From: Streptomyces xanthophaeus
GTDB taxonomy: Bacteria; Actinomycetota; Actinomycetes; Streptomycetales; Streptomycetaceae
NCBI RefSeq assembly: GCF_000725805.1
Contig: NZ_JOFT01000009.1
Location: 62,001 to 126,000, forward strand
Length of the DNA: 64,000 bases
Reading direction: 5' to 3'
Each line of letters begins with the position of its first letter. Position 1 is the first letter of the stretch. The notes beneath the pieces were generated by a model. The model had not been told where the DNA came from. It saw only the letters and a list, made by a program, of their open reading frames with translations, and ran no database searches. The position numbers were made by a program, and so were the translations under genes. Below, piece by piece: positions 48,777 through 57,609 of this stretch.

Positions 48777-51179
48777 TCAGGAGACCGTCGCGGGGTCGGC
48801 CGACTGGGCCACCCGCTCGGCGGCTCCGCCTTCGCTCTCGTCACCGACCGCGATGCCGCGGCGCTTGGAGATGTACACCGCGCCGATGATGACGCCGATC
48901 GCGAGGACCGCGACCACCGCGCGTACGGTCGGGCTGGTGTCGTCGCCGTAGCTGAACTGCACGACGGCCGGGGCGATCAGCAGCGCCACCAGGTTCATGA
49001 CCTTCAGCAGCGGGTTGATGGCCGGGCCTGCGGTGTCCTTGAACGGGTCGCCGACCGTGTCCCCGATGACGACCGCGGCGTGGGCCTCGCTGCCCTTGCC
49101 GCCGTGGTGGCCGTCCTCGACGAGCTTCTTCGCGTTGTCCCACGCGCCGCCGGAGTTGGCGAGGAAGACGGCCATCAGGGTGCCCGTACCGATGGCCCCG
49201 GCCAGGAAGGAGCCGAGGGCGCCGACACCGAGCGAGAAGCCCACCGCGATCGGGGTGAGGACGGCGAGCAGGCCGGGCGTGGCGAGCTCGCGCAGCGCGT
49301 CCTTGGTGCAGATGTCGACGACGCGCCCGTACTCGGGCTTCTCCGTGTAGTCCATGATCCCGGGGTGCTCGCGGAACTGACGGCGCACCTCGTAGACCAC
49401 GGCGCCCGCGGAGCGGGAGACCGCGTTGATGGCCAGACCGGAGAACAGGAACACGACGGCCGCGCCCAGGATCAGCCCGACCAGGTTGTTGGGCTGTGCG
49501 ATGTCCAGGCTGAGGTTCATCTCCCCGGCCTTGGCGCCGACTTCCTTGACCGCGGTGGCGATGGCGTCGTTGTACGAGCCGAAGAGCGCGGCCGCGGCGA
49601 GCACGGCCGTGGCGATGGCGATGCCCTTCGTGATGGCCTTCGTGGTGTTGCCCACGGCGTCCAGGTCGGTCAGGACCTGCGCGCCGGCGCCTTCGACGTC
49701 GCCGGACATCTCGGCGATGCCCTGGGCGTTGTCGGAGACCGGTCCGAAGGTGTCCATGGCGACGATGACGCCGACCGTGGTGAGCAGACCGGTGCCGGCC
49801 AGTGCCACCGCGAAGAGGGCCAGCATGATCGACGTGCCGCCGAGCAGGAAGGCCCCGTAGACGCCGAGGCCGATGAGCAGCGCCGTGTAGACGGCGGACT
49901 CCAGGCCCACGGAGATCCCGGCGAGGACGACGGTGGCGGCTCCGGTCAGGGAGGACTTGCCGATGTCGCGGACGGGACGGCGGTTGGTCTCGGTGAAGTA
50001 GCCGGTCAGCTGCTGGATCAGGGCCGCGAGGACGATGCCGATGGCGACGGCGACGACGGCCAGGATCCGCGGGTCACCGGGGTGGTTCGCGATCGCGGCG
50101 TCCTCGACGCCGACGAGCTCCTTGTAGGTGCCCGGCAGGTACGCGTAGACCGCGATGGCGACGAGCACCAGGGAGATCACGGCGGAGATGAAGAATCCGC
50201 GGTTGATGGCGGTCATCCCGCTGCGGTCGCTGCGGCGCGGGGAGACCGCGAAGATGCCGATCATGGCCGTGATCACGCCGATGGCGGGCACGATCAGCGG
50301 GAAGGCGAGGCCGAGGTCGCCGAAGGCGGCCTTGCCGAGGATGAGTGCGGCCACCAGGGTGACGGCGTAGGACTCGAAGAGGTCGGCTGCCATTCCCGCG
50401 CAGTCGCCGACGTTGTCGCCCACGTTGTCGGCGATGGTCGCGGCATTGCGCGGGTCGTCCTCCGGAATGCCCTGCTCGACCTTGCCGACCAGGTCGGCGC
50501 CGACGTCGGCGGCCTTGGTGAAGATGCCGCCTCCGACACGCATGAACATCGCGATCAGCGCGGCCCCGAGGCCGAAGCCCTCCAGGACCTTGGGGGCGTC
50601 GGCGGCGTAGACCAGCACGACGCAGGAGGCGCCGAGGAGGCCGAGGCCGACGGTGAACATGCCGACGACGCCACCCGTGCGGAAGGCGATCTTCATCGCC
50701 TTGTGGGAGACGTCGGTCAGGTCCTTGGCGGGCTCCCCCTCGGCGGGGGTGGCCTCGCGCGCGGCGGCGGCGACGCGGACGTTGGCGCGGACCGCGAGGC
50801 GCATGCCGATGTAGCCGGTGGCCGCCGAGAAGAGGGCGCCCACGAGGAAGAAGGCGGACCGTCCCGCCCGCTGCGACCAGTCGTCGGCGGGGAGCAGGAA
50901 GAGCAGGAAGAAGACCACGACGGCGAAGACCGCGAGGGTGCGCAGCTGCCGGCCGAGGTAGGCGTTGGCACCTTCCTGAACGGCTGCGGCGATCTCCTTC
51001 ATGCTGTCGGTTCCCTCGTCGGCGGCGAGGACCTGGCGGACCAGGATCTGCGCGACGACGAGTGCGGCAAGTGCCACTGCCGCAATGACGATCACGATGA
51101 GCCGATTGTCATCGGTGAGTACTGCGGCTGCCAGATCCGTGGTGCGATCCGGCGCGAGAGGGGTGAAGAGCCCCGTCAT
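48777..51179 (-). CDS. hppA: Membrane proton-translocating pyrophosphatase (K+-independent)
   Basis: An 800-residue membrane pump with about 16 helices that couples PPi hydrolysis to H+ export. The PPi-binding region contains DVGADLVGKVEQGIPEDDPRN and NVGDNVGDCAGMAADLFESY. GNTTKAITKG has Lys where K+-dependent enzymes have Ala, indicating a K+-independent type. The ATG at 51179 has a perfect AAGGAGG site; an upstream in-frame extension lacks support. A TACAAT -10-like hexamer is at 51223-51218. The bldG operon ends at a terminator just upstream. Confidence 0.96.
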   Translation of the reverse strand: MTGLFTPLAPDRTTDLAAAVLTDDNRLIVIVIAAVALAALVVAQILVRQVLAADEGTDSMKEIAAAVQEGANAYLGRQLRTLAVFAVVVFFLLFLLPADDWSQRAGRSAFFLVGALFSAATGYIGMRLAVRANVRVAAAAREATPAEGEPAKDLTDVSHKAMKIAFRTGGVVGMFTVGLGLLGASCVVLVYAADAPKVLEGFGLGAALIAMFMRVGGGIFTKAADVGADLVGKVEQGIPEDDPRNAATIADNVGDNVGDCAGMAADLFESYAVTLVAALILGKAAFGDLGLAFPLIVPAIGVITAMIGIFAVSPRRSDRSGMTAINRGFFISAVISLVLVAIAVYAYLPGTYKELVGVEDAAIANHPGDPRILAVVAVAIGIVLAALIQQLTGYFTETNRRPVRDIGKSSLTGAATVVLAGISVGLESAVYTALLIGLGVYGAFLLGGTSIMLALFAVALAGTGLLTTVGVIVAMDTFGPVSDNAQGIAEMSGDVEGAGAQVLTDLDAVGNTTKAITKGIAIATAVLAAAALFGSYNDAIATAVKEVGAKAGEMNLSLDIAQPNNLVGLILGAAVVFLFSGLAINAVSRSAGAVVYEVRRQFREHPGIMDYTEKPEYGRVVDICTKDALRELATPGLLAVLTPIAVGFSLGVGALGSFLAGAIGTGTLMAVFLANSGGAWDNAKKLVEDGHHGGKGSEAHAAVVIGDTVGDPFKDTAGPAINPLLKVMNLVALLIAPAVVQFSYGDDTSPTVRAVVAVLAIGVIIGAVYISKRRGIAVGDESEGGAAERVAQSADPATVS

Positions 51180-51302
51180 TCGTCCTCCTTGACGTGATGA
51201 GCTCAAGATGTGGACGGATTGTAGGGAGCGCACCCTGATCAAAACAGTGGGCGGGAAACGGAATTGGCCTGCTCTTGCTCCTCAGCAATAGATCGCGTCA
51301 CT

Positions 51303-51327
51303 CCATTACCCTCGAAAGAAGTAATGG
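51303..51327. promoter_or_regulatory. Inverted repeat in the hppA upstream region
   Basis: CCATTAC (51303-51309) and GTAATGG (51321-51327) form a perfect 7-bp inverted repeat with an 11-bp spacer, about 125 bp upstream of the hppA start and well upstream of its likely -10. It may be an operator or RNA hairpin; no regulator is identified. Confidence 0.4.
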
Positions 51328-51370
51328 GGCAAAGGCATTGACGCCTGATCATTGATCTAGGGGCATGAAA

Positions 51371-51393
51371 AAGGCCCTGCTCAGCAGGGCCTT
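51371..51393 (-). terminator. Terminator of the bldG operon
   Basis: AAGGCCCTGC (51371-51380) and GCAGGGCCTT (51384-51393) form a 10-bp stem with a 3-nt loop; on the minus strand the stem is followed by TTTTT. It lies 43 bp beyond the stop of the BldG partner gene and is a classic intrinsic terminator. Confidence 0.92.
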
Positions 51394-51435
51394 GATTAAG
51401 ATCGGAAGATACGACGGAATGCGGGAGCCGTGGAT

Positions 51436-51876
51436 CTACGGAAGATCCGCGGCCCCGGCCACCGGCCAGCTCATCCGGATGGTTCCGCCCGATTCCCCGG
51501 CGGTCACCTCGACGTCGTCGACGAGCCCGCTGATCACGGCGAGGCCCATCTCGTCCTCGCCCTCGATGTCCGGGTCCAGGACGGCATCGATGCCCGCCAC
51601 GGCATCGACGGGACCGCCGGCCGGTCCGGGGACCTCGTCGCCGACCTCGATGGAGAACACCTTCTCCTCCTCGGTCAGCACGACCCGGACCGGCGCGGTC
51701 AGCCCGTTGCTGCGATGGAGTCCGACGGCGCGCGAGCAGGCCTCGCCCACGGCGAGGCGAACCTCGTCGAGGACGGCTTCCTCCACGCCCGCCCGCCGCG
51801 CCACGGCGGCCGCGACCAGGCGGGCCGTCCGGACGTGTTCGGGCTGGGCGCTGAAGCGCAGTTCAACGGTGGCCAT
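51436..51876 (-). CDS. RsbW-like anti-sigma factor / BldG partner
   Basis: A 146-residue protein with an HATPase_c_2 fold (N-box LDEVRLAVGEACSRAVGLH near residue 40; a DEMGLAVISGLVDDVEV segment near the end). It is the gene next to bldG and in S. coelicolor its orthologue (called ApgA) binds BldG in sigma-factor partner switching. The ATG at 51876 follows a GAGGGGGAC stretch. It is encoded 101 bp downstream of bldG and shares the operon ending at the T-run terminator. Confidence 0.88.
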   Translation of the reverse strand: MATVELRFSAQPEHVRTARLVAAAVARRAGVEEAVLDEVRLAVGEACSRAVGLHRSNGLTAPVRVVLTEEEKVFSIEVGDEVPGPAGGPVDAVAGIDAVLDPDIEGEDEMGLAVISGLVDDVEVTAGESGGTIRMSWPVAGAADLP

Positions 51877-51977
51877 GCGCGTCCCCCTCGGACTACGGGC
51901 GTGCCTTGACAGGGGCCCGGGCCACCCGTGGCCCGGTACCCCCGCTCTGCTTGCCGGCTCCTTGCCGCCTGGAGCCG

Positions 51978-52319
51978 TCAGTCGGTGGCGTTGACGGCGT
52001 CTTCCACGGTGGTGTGGATCGGGAACACCTTGGTCAGACCGGTGATGCGGAAGATCTTCAGGATGCGCTCCTGGTTGCACACCAGTCGCAGCGAACCCTC
52101 GTGCGCGCGGACGCGCTTGAGGCCTCCCACGAGCACACCGAGTCCGGTGGAGTCGAGGAAGTCCACTCGCTCCATGTCGACAACCAGGTGGTAGCTGCCG
52201 TCGTTCACCAACTCGACCAACTGCTCGCGCAGCTTGGGCGCGGTATACACATCAATCTCGCCACCGACCTCTACGACCGTACGGTCGCCGACAGTGCGAG
52301 TCGACAGGGACAGGTCCAC
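51978..52319 (-). CDS. bldG: Anti-anti-sigma factor BldG
   Basis: A 113-residue STAS-domain protein. The phosphorylation motif is [11 protein letters not shown], with the acceptor Ser57 as in S. coelicolor BldG. It controls aerial development and antibiotic production by partner switching with anti-sigma factors. The sequence is almost the same as the known BldG as I recall it. It lies with its RsbW-like partner downstream and an MrfA-like helicase gene divergent, the same order as in S. coelicolor. Confidence 0.97.
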   Translation of the reverse strand: MDLSLSTRTVGDRTVVEVGGEIDVYTAPKLREQLVELVNDGSYHLVVDMERVDFLDSTGLGVLVGGLKRVRAHEGSLRLVCNQERILKIFRITGLTKVFPIHTTVEDAVNATD

Positions 52320-52400
52320 GGATCCTCCAGCACCTTGCTATCGAGCGGCGCCCCCCAGGGGCCTCCCCACCCGAAGGTAGGCGAGGGATTGGCTGCCGCG

Positions 52401-54872
52401 ATGGCATTCAATCACTTACCGGCAGGCGCGCACGACGCCTTGGGACCATTGTCCCGCACGCCAGTGACACACTCGGTTCCAATGGCCAATACTCACCGCC
52501 CCGGTCGGCCCACGGCACCCGCGGACGCCAGACCCACCCCCGGCACGGTCCTGGACCGCTTGGCAGGGGGGTCTTCCCGGGCTGCGCGCATCACCCATAC
52601 GGAGCACTTGCCCCCTCGGGCGGGTCGTCATGCAGTCTGGCCCGACCGCATCCGAACGGATGTCGTGGCCGCGATCCAGAACGCCGGGATCGACCATCCG
52701 TGGGAACACCAGTCCGCGGCCGCCGAGCTCGCCCTGGACGGCGAGTCCGTGGTCGTGGCCACCGGCACCGCCTCGGGCAAGTCCCTGGCCTACCTCGCGC
52801 CGCTGCTCTCCGCCCTCGCGGACGGCGCCGAGGCCCCGAACGGGCGCGGCGCCACCGCCCTGTACCTGGCCCCCACCAAGGCCCTGGCCGCCGACCAGCG
52901 GCGCGCCGTACGCGAGCTGGCCGCCCCGCTCGGCAATGCCGTCCGCCCCGCGGTCTACGACGGGGACACGCCGGTAGAAGAACGCGAATGGGTGCGCCAG
53001 TACGCCAATTACGTCCTGACCAACCCCGACATGCTGCACCGCGGGATCCTGCCGGCCCACCCGCGCTGGTCCTCCTTCCTGCGGTCCCTGCGCTACGTGG
53101 TGATCGACGAGTGCCACACCTACCGGGGAGTATTCGGCTCCCACGTGGCGCAGGTCCTGCGCCGGCTGCGGCGGCTGTGCGCCCGCTACGGCTCCGAACC
53201 CGTCTTCCTGCTGGCCTCCGCCACCGCCAGCGACCCGGCGGCGGCCGCGTCCCGGCTGACCGGGGTGCCCGTGACGGAGATCACCGACGACGCCTCCCCG
53301 CGCGGCGAGGTGGTCTTCGCCCTCTGGGAGCCACCGCTGCTCACCGAGCTGAAGGGCGAGAAGGGCGCTCCCGTACGCCGTACGGCCACCGCGGAAACCG
53401 CCGACCTGCTGACGGACCTGGTCGTCCAGGGGGTCCGTACGGTGGCCTTCGTGCGCTCCCGTCGGGGCGCCGAGCTGATCGCCCTGATCACCCAGGAACG
53501 CCTCGCCGCGGTCGACCGGTCACTGGTCCGGCGTGTCGCCGCCTACCGGGGCGGCTACCTGCCCGAGGAGCGCCGGGCCCTGGAGCGGGCCCTGCACTCG
53601 GGCGAGCTGCTCGGGCTGGCCGCGACGACCGCCCTGGAGCTGGGCGTGGACGTCTCGGGCCTGGACGCGGTGCTCATCACCGGCTACCCGGGCACCCGGG
53701 CCTCCCTGTGGCAGCAGGCGGGCCGCGCCGGGCGCTCGGGGCAGGGCGCCCTGGCCGTGCTGATCGCCCGGGACGACCCGCTGGACACCTATCTGGTCCA
53801 CCACCCGCAGGCGCTTTTCGAGCAGCCCGTGGAGGCCACCGTCCTGGACCCGGACAACCCGTACGTCCTCGCCCCCCACCTGTGCGCAGCTGCGGCGGAG
53901 CTTCCGCTGACCGATGCGGATCTGGCTCTTTTCGGCCCTTCGGCCGCCGAGCTGCTCCCGCAGCTGGAAGCGGCGAAGCTGCTGCGCCGACGCGCCACCG
54001 CCTGGCACTGGACCCGGCGGGAACGCGCCTCGGACCTGACCGACATCCGGGGCGGCGGCGGCCGCCCGGTGCAGATCGTCGAGGCCTCGACGGGCCGGCT
54101 GCTGGGCACCGTGGACGAATCCGCGGCCCACACCGCCGTCCACGAGGGGGCCGTCCACCTCCACCAGGGCCGCACCTATCTGGTGAAGCAGCTGGACCTG
54201 GAGGACGCGGTGGCGCTCGTGGAACAGGCGGACCCGCCCTTCTCCACCACGGCCCGCGACACCACCTCCATCTCCGTCCTGGAGACCGAGACCGAGATCC
54301 CCTGGGGGGCGGCCCGGCTCTGCTACGGCTCCGTCGAGGTCACCAACCAGGTCGTCTCCTACCTGCGCCGCAAGCTGATCACCGGCGAGGTCCTGGGCGA
54401 GGCCAAGCTGGACCTGCCGCCCCGCACCCTGCGCACACGGGCCGTGTGGTGGACGGTCACCGAGGACCAGCTCGACGAGGCCCGGATCAATCCGGAGATC
54501 CTCGGCGGGGCCCTGCACGCCGCCGAGCACGCCTCCATCGGCCTGCTCCCGCTGTTCGCCACCTGCGACCGCTGGGACATCGGCGGCGTCTCCGTGCCGC
54601 TGCATCCCGACACCCTCCTCCCCACGGTCTTCGTCTACGACGGCCACCCCGGCGGCGCCGGTTTCGCCGAGCGGGCCTTCCACACGGCCCGCGCCTGGCT
54701 GACCGCGACCCGCGACGCCATCGCCGCCTGCGAGTGCGAGGCCGGCTGCCCCTCCTGCATCCAGTCGCCCAAGTGCGGCAACGGCAACGACCCCCTCCAC
54801 AAGCGCGGGGCGGTCCGCCTCCTGACCCGCCTCCTCTCCGAGACCCCACCCGCGCCCACCACCACCCCCTGA
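52401..54872 (+). CDS. DEAD/DEAH-box helicase with DUF1998 C-terminal domain (MrfA/YprA-like)
   Basis: An 823-residue superfamily 2 helicase. Walker A is ATGTASGKSLAYLAPLL, the Walker B box is VIDECHTY (DECH), the SAT motif is LASATAS and motif VI is QQAGRAGRSG. The C-terminal DUF1998 domain has four Cys in CECEAGCPSC and PKCGNG, which bind a metal. B. subtilis MrfA, of the same domain plan, repairs mitomycin C damage; that role is inferred here. Start at 52401 (MAFNHLPAG); an ATG at 52482 is an alternative. It is divergent from bldG. Confidence 0.92.
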   Translation: MAFNHLPAGAHDALGPLSRTPVTHSVPMANTHRPGRPTAPADARPTPGTVLDRLAGGSSRAARITHTEHLPPRAGRHAVWPDRIRTDVVAAIQNAGIDHPWEHQSAAAELALDGESVVVATGTASGKSLAYLAPLLSALADGAEAPNGRGATALYLAPTKALAADQRRAVRELAAPLGNAVRPAVYDGDTPVEEREWVRQYANYVLTNPDMLHRGILPAHPRWSSFLRSLRYVVIDECHTYRGVFGSHVAQVLRRLRRLCARYGSEPVFLLASATASDPAAAASRLTGVPVTEITDDASPRGEVVFALWEPPLLTELKGEKGAPVRRTATAETADLLTDLVVQGVRTVAFVRSRRGAELIALITQERLAAVDRSLVRRVAAYRGGYLPEERRALERALHSGELLGLAATTALELGVDVSGLDAVLITGYPGTRASLWQQAGRAGRSGQGALAVLIARDDPLDTYLVHHPQALFEQPVEATVLDPDNPYVLAPHLCAAAAELPLTDADLALFGPSAAELLPQLEAAKLLRRRATAWHWTRRERASDLTDIRGGGGRPVQIVEASTGRLLGTVDESAAHTAVHEGAVHLHQGRTYLVKQLDLEDAVALVEQADPPFSTTARDTTSISVLETETEIPWGAARLCYGSVEVTNQVVSYLRRKLITGEVLGEAKLDLPPRTLRTRAVWWTVTEDQLDEARINPEILGGALHAAEHASIGLLPLFATCDRWDIGGVSVPLHPDTLLPTVFVYDGHPGGAGFAERAFHTARAWLTATRDAIAACECEAGCPSCIQSPKCGNGNDPLHKRGAVRLLTRLLSETPPAPTTTP

Positions 54873-54944
54873 AGCCCACCCGGGCCACCCACCCCGGCGG
54901 GGACCGAGGCGGCCCGCCCGGCGGGGGCAGCCGGGGTACGGACC

Positions 54945-55331
54945 TCACCCCGGCGGGGGCCGGGCCGGGCGTGGCGGTGGTGAGGGCTGCGGTGCGGCCG
55001 GGGGTGGGCCCGCGCGGGCTCGGACCGAGGGGGTGAAAGGCCCCGCCGCGACCCGGGCCGAGACCTCGGTGACCTCGCCCTCCACCCGGCACCCGCCGAG
55101 CACCGTGCCCTGGGCACGGGCGACCCGCCCCGCCGCGGCGCAGGCGGCCTCCGGCCCGTGCGCCCAGCTGGCCGCCGCCGCCAGGGCCGCCAGATCGGCG
55201 CCCGCCGCCGCCCGGTGCCGGGCCACGACCGCCTGCCCGAGCAGGAGCACCCCGCCGAACACCGCACCCAGCACCGTGACGACCAGCGCGGCCCACACCG
55301 TGGCCGAGCCCCGGTCCCGGTCCCGGCTCAT
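54945..55331 (-). CDS. Rv3654c-like TadE-type pseudopilin
   Basis: A 128-residue protein with a short charged N-terminus and one hydrophobic helix (SATVWAALVVTVLGAVFGGVLLLG), then a region with ASWAHGPEAACAAAGRVARAQG and a Pro-rich tail. It fits the Rv3654c family found at the end of actinobacterial Tad loci. The leader ends in Gly8 and is followed by SATVW, so the usual Glu at mature position 5 is Trp13. Start overlaps the TadE stop by four bases (ATGA). Confidence 0.83.
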   Translation of the reverse strand: MSRDRDRGSATVWAALVVTVLGAVFGGVLLLGQAVVARHRAAAGADLAALAAAASWAHGPEAACAAAGRVARAQGTVLGGCRVEGEVTEVSARVAAGPFTPSVRARAGPPPAAPQPSPPPRPARPPPG

Positions 55332-55705
55332 GGCAGCGGCCCCACGCTGTCCTCCGCCAGGGCCACCGCCTGCGCGCCGAGCCGGACCGGCAGTCCGCCC
55401 GGCCCCGGGGCGGGCGCGGCCACCCGCACCCGCCACAGGTCCCCCTCGCGCTCCAGCGCCACCTCCGCGCCGGAGGGTGCGGCCGAGCGGGCCGCCGCCA
55501 GCGCCACTTCCGCCGGCTCCGACCGGGCCGCCGCCCGGGCACCGGCCCGGGCCGCGTCCACACACCGGATCTGCCCGGCCGCCGCCATCAGCGCCCACAC
55601 CAGGAGCGCGGCGAACAGCACCAGCGCCGGAATCACCATGGCGGCTTCCGCCGTCACATATCCCCGGTCTCCCAAGGCCCGTGACTTTCCCTCAGAACGG
55701 CACAT
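55328..55705 (-). CDS. TadE-like pseudopilin
   Basis: A 125-residue minor pilin-like protein. The class III signal is RALGDRG followed by YVTAEAAMVIPALVLFAALLVWALMA; Glu20 is at position +5 after the Gly15 cut, as prepilin peptidases require. The ATG at 55705 lies within the last codons of the DUF4244 pilin gene, so the two overlap by 14 bases. It is expected to be exported and assembled with the Flp-like pilus. Neighbours on both sides belong to the same locus. Confidence 0.87.
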   Translation of the reverse strand: MCRSEGKSRALGDRGYVTAEAAMVIPALVLFAALLVWALMAAAGQIRCVDAARAGARAAARSEPAEVALAAARSAAPSGAEVALEREGDLWRVRVAAPAPGPGGLPVRLGAQAVALAEDSVGPLP

Positions 55706-55889
55706 CGAGCGCCTTCCCGATGGTCGACTGAAGGGCCGTGGCGACGACTTCACTCGTCACCACCTTGTACAGAACGGCCGCGAACGCACACGCAGCGATC
55801 GTGCCCATGGCGTATTCCGAAGTCGACATTCCTGCATCGCTGCGGCAGCCCCGCAGGGCCGTCCGGACACGAAACCAGATGATCCTCAT
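55692..55889 (-). CDS. DUF4244 family Flp-like pilin
   Basis: A 65-residue protein, probably the major pilin. MRIIWFRVRTALRGCRSDAG is a basic prepeptide; cleavage after Gly20 leaves MSTSEYAMGTIAACAFAAVLYKVV, with Glu25 at +5 and Tyr26 next to it, as in Flp pilins. It lies 59 bp after the TadC-like gene on the same strand and 14 bases overlapping the TadE gene. No prepilin peptidase is encoded in the window, so cleavage must use one elsewhere. Confidence 0.88.
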   Translation of the reverse strand: MRIIWFRVRTALRGCRSDAGMSTSEYAMGTIAACAFAAVLYKVVTSEVVATALQSTIGKALDVPF

Positions 55890-55948
55890 GACAGTCTCCG
55901 TTGATTTCCGTCGGTGATGAAGGTCGTTAATGCGTGGCCCCTGTGGCG

Positions 55949-56725
55949 TCAGGTGTCCGAGAGAAGTCCGGAGGCCATTCCGATCACCACGGGCGCCACC
56001 CCGATCGCGAGAAATGCGGGGAGGAAACAGAGCCCCACCGGCGCGGTGACGAGCACCGCCGCCCGCTGCGCCCTGGCCCCCGCCTGCCGGGCCCGGTCCG
56101 CCCGCAGGGCCGAGGCGAGCCGGGAGACCGGCTCCGCGGCCGGGGACCCGGTCCGGGCCGCCCGCTCCAGGCACCCGGCGAGCGCCCCGGCGCCCGGTAT
56201 CTCCGCGAGCCTCCCCCACGCTGCCCCCGGCTCCCCGCCCAGCCGCAGCTCCGCCCCGGCCAGCGCCAGCCGCTCGCCCACCGGCCCGCCGAGGGACTCC
56301 CCGACCACCTCGGCCGCCTCCACGGGACCGGCACCGGCCGCCAGGGTCGCGGCCAGGAGGTCGGCGGCGAAGGGGAGCTGACGCTCCGCCTCCTTCGGGT
56401 CGACCCCGGCCGGCGGGCGCGCCCTGGCCCGCCAGCGCCACACCCCGAGCGCCGCCGCACAGCCGGCCGCGGCCCCGGTCACCCCGCCGATCACCACCCA
56501 GCTGGCCAGCAACGCCCCGGCAGGCCCGGCCCACCCGGCCACCGCACCCCGTATCCGGGAGCCGAGCCCGGGCCCGCGGACGGCCCGCCGCACCGGCAGC
56601 ACGGCCTCGATCCGCCGCCGGGCGGCGCGCGAGCGCACCCGGGCCGCACACACCGACGCCACACCCAGCACCGCCGCCGCGAGGCACAGCGCCGTCCCCA
56701 GCCTGTGGACCACGAAGCCGTCCAT
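55949..56725 (-). CDS. Type II secretion F-like protein (TadC)
   Basis: A 258-residue inner-membrane platform protein. There is an N-terminal membrane helix (LGTALCLAAAVLGVASVCAA), a second hydrophobic block (GALLASWVVIGGVTGAAAGCAA), and the T2SSF domain with PFAADLLAATLAAGAGPVEAAEVVGESLGGPVGERL, ending in two more helices. It starts right where the TadB stop is (56725), so the two are tightly coupled. It would form the assembly platform with TadB, driven by the CpaF-type ATPase. Confidence 0.9.
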   Translation of the reverse strand: MDGFVVHRLGTALCLAAAVLGVASVCAARVRSRAARRRIEAVLPVRRAVRGPGLGSRIRGAVAGWAGPAGALLASWVVIGGVTGAAAGCAAALGVWRWRARARPPAGVDPKEAERQLPFAADLLAATLAAGAGPVEAAEVVGESLGGPVGERLALAGAELRLGGEPGAAWGRLAEIPGAGALAGCLERAARTGSPAAEPVSRLASALRADRARQAGARAQRAAVLVTAPVGLCFLPAFLAIGVAPVVIGMASGLLSDT

Positions 56726-57609
56726 CACCGCTCCCCCACCCGGACGATCCGCCGGCACCACAACAGCCCCAGCACCTCCAGAAGCACCCCGGCCAGCAGG
56801 CACCCCCAGCCCGTCGGGGTGTGCAGCAGCACCCGCAGCGGATCCGCCCCCAGCCCGGTGCCCATCAGCAGGCCGACGAGCGGCAGCAGGGCGAGCACCA
56901 CCGCCGTGGACCTGGCCCCGGCCAGCTGGGCCCGCAGCGACTCCTCCCGGTCCCGCTCGGCCCGCAGGGCCCCCTCCAGGCGGTCCAGCCCGGCGGCCAG
57001 GCCCGCGCCGCCGTCCACCGACACCCGCCAGCAGGCGGCCATCCCGGCGAGCCCCTCCGCGCCCGGCTCCCGCGCCGCCTGGCGCAAGGCCCCCGGCACG
57101 TCCCCGCCGAACGCCGCCGCGGCCAGGACCCCCGCCTCCGCGGCTCCCGGTCCGCCCGGGCCCGAGACCGTCCGGCGCATCGCCGCGGTCAGCGCCTGCC
57201 CCGGCTGCGCCCCGGCCCGCAGCTCTCCCACCGCGGCCCCGCACAAGGCGATCACCTCGGCCGCCCGCGCCACCCGGGCCCGCTCCCCCGCCCGCACGCG
57301 CAGCCACCGCCGGACCAGCGGCACCGCCGCCGCACCTGCGGCCACCGGGATCGGCGAACCGGCGAGCAGCGCCAGCAGCAGCCCCGCCCCGAGCGGGGCC
57401 CACTCCCGCCACCGCGCGGCCCGGACCCGTACCGCGATCACCAGCCGGTCCCAGCTCACCGGGCCGTCGGGCAGCGTCGGGGCGCCCCCGGCCAGCACCA
57501 CCCGGGCACGCCGCGCCGCCCGGTCTCCCCCGGCCACCGTCCAGGCGGCCGCCCCTGCACACAGCACCCCGGCGAACACGGGCACGGACAGGGCCGCCAC
57601 GGCGCTCAC
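56725..57609 (-). CDS. Type II secretion F-like protein (TadB)
   Basis: A 294-residue membrane protein. The T2SSF motif is visible in the middle: AAEVIALCGAAVGELRAGAQPGQALTAAM, and WRVSVDGGAGLAAGLDRLEGALRAERDREESLRAQLAGA. Hydrophobic segments flank it at the N-terminus and C-terminus. The GTG start at 57609 overlaps the CpaF stop (GTGA). It pairs with the TadC-like protein as the pilus platform. Confidence 0.9.
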   Translation of the reverse strand: MSAVAALSVPVFAGVLCAGAAAWTVAGGDRAARRARVVLAGGAPTLPDGPVSWDRLVIAVRVRAARWREWAPLGAGLLLALLAGSPIPVAAGAAAVPLVRRWLRVRAGERARVARAAEVIALCGAAVGELRAGAQPGQALTAAMRRTVSGPGGPGAAEAGVLAAAAFGGDVPGALRQAAREPGAEGLAGMAACWRVSVDGGAGLAAGLDRLEGALRAERDREESLRAQLAGARSTAVVLALLPLVGLLMGTGLGADPLRVLLHTPTGWGCLLAGVLLEVLGLLWCRRIVRVGER

